Shown here piece after piece: positions 8,259 to 13,970 of a DNA stretch of 64,000 nucleotides (its first letter is position 1; each line of letters begins with the position of its first letter). Position numbers and translations under genes: made by a program. Under the pieces are notes generated by a model. The model saw nothing but the letters and a program-made list of their open reading frames with translations, ran no database searches and was not told the DNA's origin. Source of the stretch: Nevskia sp. (lineage in GTDB: Bacteria; Pseudomonadota; Gammaproteobacteria; Nevskiales; Nevskiaceae); assembly GCA_021732745.1 (NCBI GenBank), contig JAKFUK010000002.1, positions 1 through 64,000 of the forward strand. Reading direction: 5' to 3'.

Positions 8259-8506
8259 GCTGCGGCCAGAAACAGTGCCCGGACAATGTCGCCGGCCGTG
8301 TCAAAGGCACCGCCTTCGCGGAGAGCATCCAGACGCATATCGACCAGACGCAGTGCAAGGCTGGCTTCTTTGCCGGGGTGATGTCGGCGCTGCTGCGGCA
8401 GATCGTCACCACGCTGGGCCATGAAGGCGCGCTGACGCTGCTGGTGACCTGCTACGGCGCAGTCATGAGCGAACACAACCGCCAAAGCGCTGGGAAGCTG
8501 CACTGA
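8255..8506 (+). CDS. Small phage protein, unknown
   Basis: 83 residues, ATG overlapping the upstream stop. It has two Cys near the N-terminus (CGQKQC) and a helical core (FFAGVMSALLRQIVTTLG). Position suggests an accessory early function; no family recognised. Confidence 0.6.
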   Translation: MSCGQKQCPDNVAGRVKGTAFAESIQTHIDQTQCKAGFFAGVMSALLRQIVTTLGHEGALTLLVTCYGAVMSEHNRQSAGKLH

Positions 8507-8509
8507 CCC

Positions 8510-9295
8510 ATGACGCGCGCCAAGGCCAAGGCCCAGCCCCTGCATGTGCGGTTCTCGCCGGACGACGTGCTGCTGATGCAGTCCATCTCCGGGGCTGAGG
8601 ATCCTCACGATGCTCTGAACACCCCTGATTGCCCGCCGCGCAAAAAGTGGACGGAAGTGGATATCGCGTTGCTATGCGATCTCTATCCGGATAGCCCTAC
8701 GGCTGCGATCGCCGCTCGTCTGGATCGACCGATCGAGCGCGTCTATGCATTTGCCAACAAGCTGGGCCTGCGCAAAAGCAAGGCTTTTCTTGCCAGCCCG
8801 GCCGCCCACCGCTTGGACGGCAGGATCGGCAAGGACTGCCGATTCAAGCCCGGCTTGGTGCCTGCAAACAAGGGCCTGCGACGGCCGGGCTGGGCTCCGG
8901 GGCGCATGGCCTCGACGCAGTTCAAAGCCGGCGTGAAGCCAGCGAACACCTGGCGGCCGATCGGCACCGAGGTCTGCGTCGATGGCTACTGGAAAGTGAA
9001 GGTTTCCGACTCCGCGCTTCCCGGCCAGTCCCGCTTCGACTGGAAGATGAAACATGTCCTGGTGTGGGAACAGGCCAATGGCCCGGTGCCGACGGGCAGC
9101 GTGATCGTGTTCCGCGATGGCAACCGGAATCACATTGAGCCGGCAAATCTCGAATGCGTCTCCCGCGCCGAGCTGCAACGGCGCAACTCGTACCACACCC
9201 GTTACCCGAAAGAGATCGGGCTGCTGATCCAGGCACGCGGTGCACTGCAACGGCAGATCAACAAATTGGAGAAGGCCAATGAAAAACAAAGCTGA
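8510..9295 (+). CDS. HNH endonuclease with N-terminal DNA-binding segment
   Basis: 261 residues. Residues about 45-85 (WTEVDIALLCDLYPDSPTAA) look like a SANT/Myb-type or helix-turn-helix DNA reader. The C-terminal part is an HNH_3-type nuclease beginning at KHVLVWEQ with His182, followed by VIVFRDGNRNHIEPANLECV. Phage HNH enzymes of this design act as homing-like or packaging-associated nucleases. Here, inside the early operon with no split host gene, it looks like a free-standing selfish insertion or a helper nuclease (inference). Confidence 0.88.
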   Translation: MTRAKAKAQPLHVRFSPDDVLLMQSISGAEDPHDALNTPDCPPRKKWTEVDIALLCDLYPDSPTAAIAARLDRPIERVYAFANKLGLRKSKAFLASPAAHRLDGRIGKDCRFKPGLVPANKGLRRPGWAPGRMASTQFKAGVKPANTWRPIGTEVCVDGYWKVKVSDSALPGQSRFDWKMKHVLVWEQANGPVPTGSVIVFRDGNRNHIEPANLECVSRAELQRRNSYHTRYPKEIGLLIQARGALQRQINKLEKANEKQS

Positions 9296-9524
9296 AGATC
9301 TGCGGAACCATCTGTTCGCGACCATCGAAGCGCTTCAGGACGAAGACAAGCCAATGCCGCTGGATCGCGCCAAGGCGATCGCCGAAGTTGCCCAAGTGGT
9401 GATCAATCTGGCCAAAGTCGAAGTGGACTACCTCAAGGCCTCGCAAGGCATCCAGACCACCGGTTTCTTTCCGGACGACCGCGCGCTTGGCATGGACGGC
9501 AAGTTGGTTCCCGTGCGGAACTGA
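9279..9524 (+). CDS. Small early phage protein, unknown
   Basis: 81 residues, overlapping the HNH gene end by 17 bases; ATG 9279 has GGAG upstream. Predominantly helical (EDLRNHLFATIEALQDE then AKAIAEVAQVVINLAKVEVDYLKAS). Proteins with this AEVAQVVINLAKVE core occur widely in phages without known function. Confidence 0.7.
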   Translation: MKNKAEDLRNHLFATIEALQDEDKPMPLDRAKAIAEVAQVVINLAKVEVDYLKASQGIQTTGFFPDDRALGMDGKLVPVRN

Positions 9525-9525
9525 C

Positions 9526-9777
9526 GTGAGCACATGTCCCGTCCCTGGCTGCACCGCCAGTGCGCGTCCAGGGCAGCTGCTGTGCCCCGCGCATTGGAAA
9601 GCGACACCGTCGACTCACAAGCACGCCGTGTGGACTTCGTGGCGGGCGCTTCGCCATCGCAGTGGAAAAAACCCGCAGACGCTGATCGCGGATGTCCGCG
9701 TCTATCGCGCCGCCTGTGATGCCGCGATCAAGGCGGTGGCCACCGCCGAATCTCCGCTTTGCCCCGCAAGCCTCTGA
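9526..9777 (+). CDS. Small zinc-ribbon-like phage protein
   Basis: 83 residues from GTG 9526. The N-terminus CPVPGC followed by CPAHW gives four metal-ligand candidates in a C-x4-C-x10-C-x2-H arrangement. The rest is helical and basic. Function unknown. Confidence 0.6.
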   Translation: MSTCPVPGCTASARPGQLLCPAHWKATPSTHKHAVWTSWRALRHRSGKNPQTLIADVRVYRAACDAAIKAVATAESPLCPASL

Positions 9778-9778
9778 C

Positions 9779-9865
9779 ATGGCGCGCGTTGCTGAAATTT
9801 TTGAAAAGCCACCCCGGCCCACAGGGCCAGCCTTATGCGCCAAGTCTCGGCGGGAGCCACGATGA
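9779..9865 (+). CDS. Possible 28-residue leader-like ORF
   Basis: This short frame (MARVAEIFEKPP...) starts one base after the preceding stop and its TGA overlaps the next ATG, so it may couple translation of the DUF7220-like gene. Support is only its position and overlaps. Confidence 0.3.
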   Translation: MARVAEIFEKPPRPTGPALCAKSRREPR

Positions 9866-10428
9866 TGCAAACCAAACGACACAGCCTGATCGAGAGTTGC
9901 AGCAATACGGCAATCGGCTACGTGGTGGCGATTCTCAGCCAGTTGGCGATTTTCCCGATGTTTGGGATTCACCTGCCGCTTCACGACAACCTGATGATCG
10001 GCGCGTGGTTCACCGGCATCAGCGTTGTGCGGGGCTACGTGCTGCGCCGGTGGTTCACCCGCAGGACTGAGAGTTCCAGCGCCAGCGTTCAGCAAGGCAA
10101 AGATGTCGGACGCAATGCCTTGTCGGGCTACGGCTGCTTGGACTTTTGCGAGACCCACGGTCGCGACGAAATAGCGCTCGACAACGACGGCGCAGAGTTT
10201 TGCAACGAGTGCGCTGCTGACGGATGGAATGGCGAACTGTGCTCGCCAGCGCCAGATTCATGCAGCCTCTCGGACCCGCAGTCCAACGAACGGGAACGGC
10301 AATTCATGTGCCCGATCCACGCGGCCGAGCATGTTGCTTTCTGCGCTGAGTCTTTTCCGCCCAACGCCAGCTTCAGCCGGAGCGATAGCGAATCGGCTGC
10401 AAGCGACAGTTGTACTGGAGGGCAGTGA
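9862..10428 (+). CDS. DUF7220-like membrane protein fused in frame to an integron-cassette frame
   Basis: 188 residues. Residues 1-70 resemble the small phage membrane family DUF7220 (IGYVVAILSQLAIFPMFGI, then LMIGAWFTGISVVRGYVLRR). Such proteins normally end soon after that point. Here the frame runs on through attC site A (residues 71-89, GKDVGRNAL) into cassette 1, giving a Cys-rich domain with CLDFCETHG, CNEC and MCPIHAAEH, a probable metal-binding fold. It stops just inside the next cassette. The fused protein may be made as such, or the DUF7220 stop was lost on insertion. Start at ATG 9862; ATG 9865 also possible. Confidence 0.65.
   Translation: MMQTKRHSLIESCSNTAIGYVVAILSQLAIFPMFGIHLPLHDNLMIGAWFTGISVVRGYVLRRWFTRRTESSSASVQQGKDVGRNALSGYGCLDFCETHGRDEIALDNDGAEFCNECAADGWNGELCSPAPDSCSLSDPQSNERERQFMCPIHAAEHVAFCAESFPPNASFSRSDSESAASDSCTGGQ
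10074..10128 (+). repeat. attC site A (degenerate left arm)
   Basis: The right arm runs from GGCAAAGATG to the core GTCGGGC at 10122-10128. It aligns base for base with the right arms of sites C and E. The left arm begins TTCCAGCGCCAG, close to the left arm of site B but with a poor inverse core. Its own upstream cassette boundary could not be found. Confidence 0.7.
10359..10415 (+). repeat. attC site B
   Basis: Inverse core GCCCAAC (10359-10365) and core GTTGTAC (10409-10415). The arms CTTCAGCCG and CGGCTGCAAG pair with one bulged base, the typical extrahelical position of attC. Confidence 0.88.
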
Positions 10429-10430
10429 CG

Positions 10431-10601
10431 ATGCCGAGTTTAGGGTGCGGCCGTTTTTGGGAAAGCGACCCACGCCGATGGGAGCGATGCCGCCGACGCG
10501 CGACTGCCGAAATGGTGGCGTCCGGCTGGAAAACCTACGCGCGAAAGTTTGATGAAGTGATGACGCGCAAGGCCCGCAAGCTGTGGGCTTCCGGGTCGTG
10601 A
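10431..10601 (+). CDS. Cassette 2 ORF, small basic protein of unknown function
   Basis: 56 residues, rich in Arg and Trp (ESDPRRWERCRRRATAEM). It starts 21 bases into the cassette with GGAGG (10417-10421) nine bases before ATG, and ends two bases before attC site C, exactly the spacing typical of integron cassette genes. No homology is recognised, as is common for chromosomal-integron cassettes. Confidence 0.7.
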   Translation: MPSLGCGRFWESDPRRWERCRRRATAEMVASGWKTYARKFDEVMTRKARKLWASGS

Positions 10602-10602
10602 C

Positions 10603-10704
10603 GTACAACGCCGAAATTAACCCGCGTTCTTGCCCCGGAGAAAACTCGAATGGATGAGCCGAACCACGCGGGGCAAGAACGTCGGGTTGAATGCCTGGTT
10701 AGCC
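10603..10704 (+). repeat. attC site C
   Basis: Inverse core GTACAAC (10603-10609) and core GTTAGCC (10698-10704). The arms contain a perfect 12-bp stem (CGTTCTTGCCCC with its complement) and AACCCG/CGGGTT, with bulged T and G in the right arm. Confidence 0.92.
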
Positions 10705-10721
10705 CTGCGCTGCCGCGACGT

Positions 10722-11060
10722 GTGCGGCTGAGCCGGGCGAAGGGTTGGCGGATGCCGCCGAACACCGTGAAGGTGGACCGAACCACCAAGTGGGGGAACC
10801 CATTTATGCCGGGCAACGCCAAGAACCCGCTGGGCCTGCCGGTGAAAGACAAGCGACATGCCTTTGTGCTCTACCGCTCGGTAGCTGGCGACAACGCGAC
10901 GCTCGTTGCCGCTGCACAGGCCGAGTTGCGAGGGAAGAACTTGGCGTGCTGGTGCGACCACGAAGACCCCTACGAAGATGCGTGCCATGCCGCTGTGCTT
11001 TTGATGCTGGCTAACGCTGACGTTCACGCGACCGCTGGCCGCGAACAGAAGCCGGATTGA
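10722..11060 (+). CDS. Cassette 3 ORF, DUF4326-like protein
   Basis: About 112 residues from GTG 10722. It contains the DUF4326 signature: RLSRAKGWRMPPNTVKVDR, TKWGNPF and, later, LACWCDHE. Function of the family is unknown. The frame is open back to ATG 10650 inside attC site C, but that start would lie outside the circular cassette, so a start after 10699 is preferred. No convincing ribosome site is seen. The TGA is directly followed by attC site D. Confidence 0.78.
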   Translation: MRLSRAKGWRMPPNTVKVDRTTKWGNPFMPGNAKNPLGLPVKDKRHAFVLYRSVAGDNATLVAAAQAELRGKNLACWCDHEDPYEDACHAAVLLMLANADVHATAGREQKPD

Positions 11061-11110
11061 AGTAACGAAAAACGCGCGGCCAGTGGGTCGCGTGCAATGG
11101 CTGGTTATGA
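11061..11110 (+). repeat. attC site D (degenerate left arm)
   Basis: Core GTTATGA at 11104-11110. The right arm (CGCGTGCAATGGCTG) follows the pattern of site C. The left arm begins AAGTAAC directly after the cassette 3 stop codon; ACGCG pairs with CGCGT. Confidence 0.75.
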
Positions 11111-11126
11111 CGGATAGGAGAGTCAA

Positions 11127-11327
11127 ATGTTTGGAATGCTAACGAATCTCACAAAGGCGGTTGTAGCTGTGGCCGTGGCCCCAGTTGATGCAGTAGTTGA
11201 CGTGATTACCTTGCCAGCAAGCGCGAGCGATGGAACCGGGCCTTTTGACCGGACGGCCAAGCGTCTTTCTCAAGCCGCTGATGCGATGGACGCGGCGCTG
11301 AAGCCAGACTATGAAAGCAAGTCATAA
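11127..11327 (+). CDS. Cassette 4 ORF, small hydrophobic protein
   Basis: 66 residues with a hydrophobic N-terminal half (LTKAVVAVAVAPVDAVVDVI) and a polar, helical C-terminal half. AGGAG lies six bases before ATG, 22 bases into the cassette, and the stop codon overlaps the inverse core of site E. Small proteins of this look occur in phages and plasmids; function unknown. It may be a membrane-associated or exported peptide (inference). Confidence 0.75.
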   Translation: MFGMLTNLTKAVVAVAVAPVDAVVDVITLPASASDGTGPFDRTAKRLSQAADAMDAALKPDYESKS

Positions 11328-11422
11328 CGCCAAAGTTGAGCCGGGGCTTTGCCCGGCCGAGAAACCCGATGAAAAGTGAAACGCAGGAAGGCAAAGACCT
11401 CGGCTCGAACGCCTTGTTGGAC
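11322..11422 (+). repeat. attC site E
   Basis: Inverse core TCATAAC (11322-11328), which includes the stop codon of the cassette 4 ORF, and core GTTGGAC (11416-11422). The arms GAGCCG/CGGCTC and CTTTGCC/GGCAAAG pair, with bulged T and G at the same places as site C. Confidence 0.92.
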
Positions 11423-11632
11423 AAGCGCAGCGCCCGAGACCACGGCCCTTTCAGTGCTTATTGCAAGGTTTGCTGGAATCCCTGTTACATCTTTTGGATT
11501 GATACCGAGCCTCATGGAGGCGTCTGCATGTTCGGTCATGAGCGCGCAGGCCAATGTCCTGATGCGATGGCTGCCGCCAAGAACACGGCTGCTTTCCGGC
11601 GGATCAATGATTTTGTGTCCAACGCCAATTAA
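11369..11632 (+). CDS. Cassette 5 ORF, Cys-containing small protein
   Basis: 87 residues if begun at ATG 11369, which lies in the loop of attC site E; the frame then crosses the right arm (GKDLGSNALLD) into cassette 5. Within the cassette itself the first in-frame start is TTG 11417. The cassette part has CKVCWNPC and CMFGH, suggesting a small metal site, and it stops inside attC site F. The attC-derived peptide GKDLGSNAL parallels the GKDVGRNAL of the DUF7220 fusion. Confidence 0.6.
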   Translation: MKSETQEGKDLGSNALLDKRSARDHGPFSAYCKVCWNPCYIFWIDTEPHGGVCMFGHERAGQCPDAMAAAKNTAAFRRINDFVSNAN

Positions 11633-11660
11633 CCGACCCATGCAAGGTTGAAATGTCCTA
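11617..11660 (+). repeat. attC site F (terminal, right core not consensus)
   Basis: Inverse core GTCCAAC (11617-11623) is a perfect partner for the cassette 5 start. The arms AACC/GGTT pair with a bulged G, but the right core is not GTTRRRY. This is expected where the last cassette abuts non-integron DNA. The start codon of the next phage gene (11653) lies within the right arm. Confidence 0.75.
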
Positions 11661-11949
11661 CCGCCGAACCTCCAAAGCTGTTCGCTGCCGCGCGCCTCGC
11701 CAGGGGGGCGATCCGTCTGCTGTGGACCGCGTTGATCGCTGGCAGCCGCCTGCATTGCGGCGGCTGATCGAGATCACGGATTACGACTGCGGCGAGGTGA
11801 AGCATCGGATCGAGCTGCGCCGATCGAATCGGATCGACTGCTACGAAGTGCATGTCGACGGCCGCCTGTGGAAAAAGCGCATCGGCTGGAGCCGGGCGCT
11901 GGCCGGCATTCGCAAGGCGCTGCCGCGCATGTCCATCTTCAGCGCATGA
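11653..11949 (+). CDS. Small basic phage protein downstream of the cassette array
   Basis: 98 residues. Its ATG sits in the right arm of attC site F and only AAGG five bases upstream resembles a ribosome site. The 5-prime end may therefore have been remodelled by cassette insertion. The C-terminal half (CYEVHVDGRLWKKRIGWSRA) looks folded; no family recognised. It overlaps gemA by four bases, which places it in the phage operon. Confidence 0.6.
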   Translation: MSYRRTSKAVRCRAPRQGGDPSAVDRVDRWQPPALRRLIEITDYDCGEVKHRIELRRSNRIDCYEVHVDGRLWKKRIGWSRALAGIRKALPRMSIFSA

Positions 11950-12422
11950 ACACCGTCCGCGATCCTCGCCGGGTCGATCTGGCCCGCATCCATCTGCTCA
12001 AGGCGCAGATCGGCATGACGCGGGAGCAGTACGAGGCCGTGCTCTGGCTCGCCGCACAGGTGGATTCCTCGGCCGATGCCGACGAAACCGGACGCCAGGC
12101 CATCATCCGGCAGCTCGAATCGCGCCTGACCCCGGCCCAGCGCGCCCAGCCCCGGAAAACACCGCGAGCGGCCCCGGCTGGCAAGGCCAAGCCTCGCCAG
12201 CGGCCTGCGGAAGACAAGGCGCGGCAGGTGGCAAAGATTCGCGCATTGCTGATCAACCATCCCGGCGGCCGCCGTGCAGACGCTTATGCGGATGCCATGA
12301 GCCAGAAAATGTTCGGTGTCGATCTCTACACCTGGTGCACCAGCGATCAGCTCGGCAAGCTGATTGCCGCCCTGGTCATCGACACCCGCCGCAGTGCGCA
12401 GGCCGGCCCAGGCAAGCCATGA
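11946..12422 (+). CDS. GemA/Gp16 family protein
   Basis: 158 residues. The N-terminal part (ARIHLLKAQIGMTREQYEAVL) and C-terminal part (MSQKMFGVDLYTWCTSDQLGKLIAAL) are characteristic of Mu gp16/GemA proteins. They modulate host gene expression or DNA supercoiling in Mu; the exact role is not settled. A Lys/Pro/Ala-rich linker (90-120) joins the two parts. It overlaps the next gene by four bases. Confidence 0.88.
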   Translation: MNTVRDPRRVDLARIHLLKAQIGMTREQYEAVLWLAAQVDSSADADETGRQAIIRQLESRLTPAQRAQPRKTPRAAPAGKAKPRQRPAEDKARQVAKIRALLINHPGGRRADAYADAMSQKMFGVDLYTWCTSDQLGKLIAALVIDTRRSAQAGPGKP

Positions 12423-12787
12423 CCACCGCCGCGCCCGATGCCGCTCCGGAAGCGGACCTTTCTCACAAATGGCCCGCGCGCTTGATCGAGATCGTGGACC
12501 ATCTGGCGCACGATCTGCAGCGGGACCACGCACCAGCGGCTGCGCGCGCGTTGGCCGAGCGGGCCGTGCTGGCGCTGGCCAAGGTGGCCGGCGGTCACCC
12601 CATCTACCTGCCGATGGGCCGGCGGCTGGAGATCGCCCTGCGTGACCAGCAGATCTGGGAAACCTTCAACGGCACCAACTACGATGCGCTGGCCACCGCG
12701 CACGGCCTGTGCGAACAGCAGGTGCGCAAGATCATCGAATTCCAGAAAGCGATTGCAGTATCCAAACGGCAGCGGACGCTGCTTTGA
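12419..12787 (+). CDS. Mor/C-type middle-late transcription activator
   Basis: 122 residues. The C-terminal helix-turn-helix region (NYDALATAHGLCEQQVRKII) and the mid-region beta strand (GGHPIYLPMGRR) fit the Mor family of Mu, which activates the middle promoter leading to late gene expression. No separate C activator was seen, so this protein may drive the late operons itself. The palindromic element at 13170 and 24125 is a candidate target (inference). Confidence 0.88.
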   Translation: MTTAAPDAAPEADLSHKWPARLIEIVDHLAHDLQRDHAPAAARALAERAVLALAKVAGGHPIYLPMGRRLEIALRDQQIWETFNGTNYDALATAHGLCEQQVRKIIEFQKAIAVSKRQRTLL

Positions 12788-12805
12788 CCAGGGAGAGCGA
12801 GCGAC

Positions 12806-13084
12806 ATGAATGCGATGCGGAAGCAGTACGTGGTTCAGCTGCGCCAGAACAGTCATTACCCCATGTTCCGGCGCGTGATCGGCTTCGTGACGGCGATCGG
12901 GCTGATCGCGGCCTTGATTGTGGTGGTGGGCGCTTTCTCCAGCGGTAGCCCGGTCATCGGCATCGTTTCGGGGAGCCTGATCGCGGTGGCGGTGCTCGTG
13001 CTCAAGGAAGTGTCGGAGATGGTGGCCGACATCGCTGACGCGACGCTCGATGGCGCGTATCGCAGTTCGACGGCTGGTCAGTAA
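12806..13084 (+). CDS. Small two-span membrane protein
   Basis: 92 residues with two hydrophobic helices (about 27-45 and 50-68) and a charged C-terminal tail. It has a strong AGGGAGAG ribosome site. Located just before the lysis genes, it could be a holin or antiholin, but a better holin candidate follows the endolysin. Function uncertain. Confidence 0.6.
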   Translation: MNAMRKQYVVQLRQNSHYPMFRRVIGFVTAIGLIAALIVVVGAFSSGSPVIGIVSGSLIAVAVLVLKEVSEMVADIADATLDGAYRSSTAGQ

Positions 13085-13141
13085 CTGGTAGCTCAAGCCT
13101 GGGCCTGCTGATCGGCTCAGGGCGCATCGATGTCGGTGAAA

Positions 13142-13165
13142 GGCCCGCCCCGCGCGGGCCTTTTT
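13142..13165 (+). terminator. Rho-independent terminator ending the early/middle operon
   Basis: A stem of GGCCCGC (13142-13148) with GCGGGCC (13154-13160) is followed by TTTTT. It separates the regulatory block from the lysis/late genes. Confidence 0.88.
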
Positions 13166-13169
13166 GTTG

Positions 13170-13183
13170 AGTCGCGCACGCGA
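13170..13183 (+). promoter_or_regulatory. Candidate late control element, copy 1
   Basis: AGTCGCGCACGCGA contains the perfect palindrome TCGCG-CA-CGCGA. The same 14-mer occurs at 24125-24138. In both places exactly 38 bases separate it from the next start codon, each at the head of a late gene block after a gap. The equal spacing argues for a shared activator or initiation function. Confidence 0.6.
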
Positions 13184-13221
13184 CATACCAGCGCCCTCGC
13201 GCGCGGGCGAAGGTGCGCGGC

Positions 13222-13737
13222 ATGAGATTGATCAAGCGCCTCGTCATTCATTGCTCGGCCAGCCCGAACGGCCGCGCCGTGTCCATTGCCGATATCGACC
13301 GCTGGCACCGCGAACGCGGGTTCAAGCGGCAGGCGGCGGCGCGGAAGGCATTCCGGCCTGAGCTGGGGTCTATCGGTTACCACTACGTGATCGAGCTGGA
13401 CGGCACGCTGCGTGCCGGCAGGCTGGCGGACGAAGTGGGCGCGCATGCCGCCGGGCACAACGCGGACTCGATCGGCGTGTGCATCGTCGGCACCGACGCC
13501 TTCACTGCCGGGCAATGGAAAACGCTGGCGAAAGTGGTGGCGGAGATGCAGGGCCGCTTCGGCCCGCTGGCCGTTCTGGGGCACCGCGATCTGTCGCCGG
13601 ACAAGGACGGCGACGGCAAGGTCGAACAGCACGAATGGCTGAAGACCTGCCCGGGGTTCGACGTAGCCGCGTGGCTCGCCGCCGGCATGAAGCCGGACAG
13701 CAAGCACGTTCTGCCGAACCACAAGGCCGCGCTGTGA
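13222..13737 (+). CDS. Phage endolysin, N-acetylmuramoyl-L-alanine amidase (amidase_2)
   Basis: 171 residues. The zinc-amidase fold is indicated by LVIHCSAS at the N-terminus, GYHYVIELDG, HAAGHNADSIGVCIVG and VLGHRDLSPDKDGDGK, which supply the conserved His ligands and the catalytic Glu/Lys region. There is no signal peptide, so export needs a holin. The protein cleaves the amide bond between muramic acid and the stem peptide. Start ATG 13222; GTG 13213 is also in frame. It overlaps the putative holin gene by four bases. Confidence 0.92.
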   Translation: MRLIKRLVIHCSASPNGRAVSIADIDRWHRERGFKRQAAARKAFRPELGSIGYHYVIELDGTLRAGRLADEVGAHAAGHNADSIGVCIVGTDAFTAGQWKTLAKVVAEMQGRFGPLAVLGHRDLSPDKDGDGKVEQHEWLKTCPGFDVAAWLAAGMKPDSKHVLPNHKAAL

Positions 13738-13970
13738 ACCGCCCGCGCCTGGTGCCGAACTGGAAAACCAGCCTGCGCTGGTGGTCCGTGCGGCTATCGC
13801 TGCTGAACGTCGCGCTGCTTCAAGTGTGGCTCGAGCTGCCGCCCGACCTGAAAGCCGCAATCCCCCCGAACTGGATGGCCACCGCCGCAAGCGTGCTGGC
13901 GCTGCTGGCGGTGGCCGGCCGTGTTGTTGCCCAGGAAGCCCCCGCTACTACCACGGAGAACCGCTCATGA
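13734..13970 (+). CDS. Putative holin (DUF7940-like)
   Basis: 78 residues from GTG 13734. Two hydrophobic segments (about 17-35 and 46-66) with a short linker match small holin-like proteins placed between endolysin and spanin genes. It overlaps the endolysin and spanin genes by four bases each, giving a compact lysis cassette. Assignment rests on size, topology and position. Confidence 0.72.
   Translation: MNRPRLVPNWKTSLRWWSVRLSLLNVALLQVWLELPPDLKAAIPPNWMATAASVLALLAVAGRVVAQEAPATTTENRS

Larger units (their letters stand above)
10074..11660 (+). mobile_element. Integron-type gene cassette array without integrase (CALIN-like), five cassettes
   Basis: Six attC-like sites (A-F) bound cassettes 1-5, at about 10123-10409, 10410-10698, 10699-11104, 11105-11416 and 11417 to about 11655. 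For each cassette the core at its start should be the reverse complement of the inverse core in its own attC. Cassettes 2 (GTTGTAC/GTACAAC), 4 (GTTATGA/TCATAAC) and 5 (GTTGGAC/GTCCAAC) match 7 of 7, cassette 1 matches 6 of 7, and cassette 3 only partly. Sites C and E carry two unpaired bases (a G and a T) at conserved positions of the right arm; B and F carry the first bulge. Sizes of about 240-406 bp and a common orientation fit integron cassettes. No integron integrase is present in the window. Confidence 0.92.

Noticed and set aside
9591-9600. ATTGGAA as a possible upstream cassette core for site A
   Set aside because: It lies inside an intact phage ORF and lacks attC arms; it does not pair convincingly with the site A inverse core.
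10128-10364. Minus-strand ORF inside cassette 1
   Set aside because: No ribosome site, opposite to all cassette ORFs and overlapping a better plus-strand frame.
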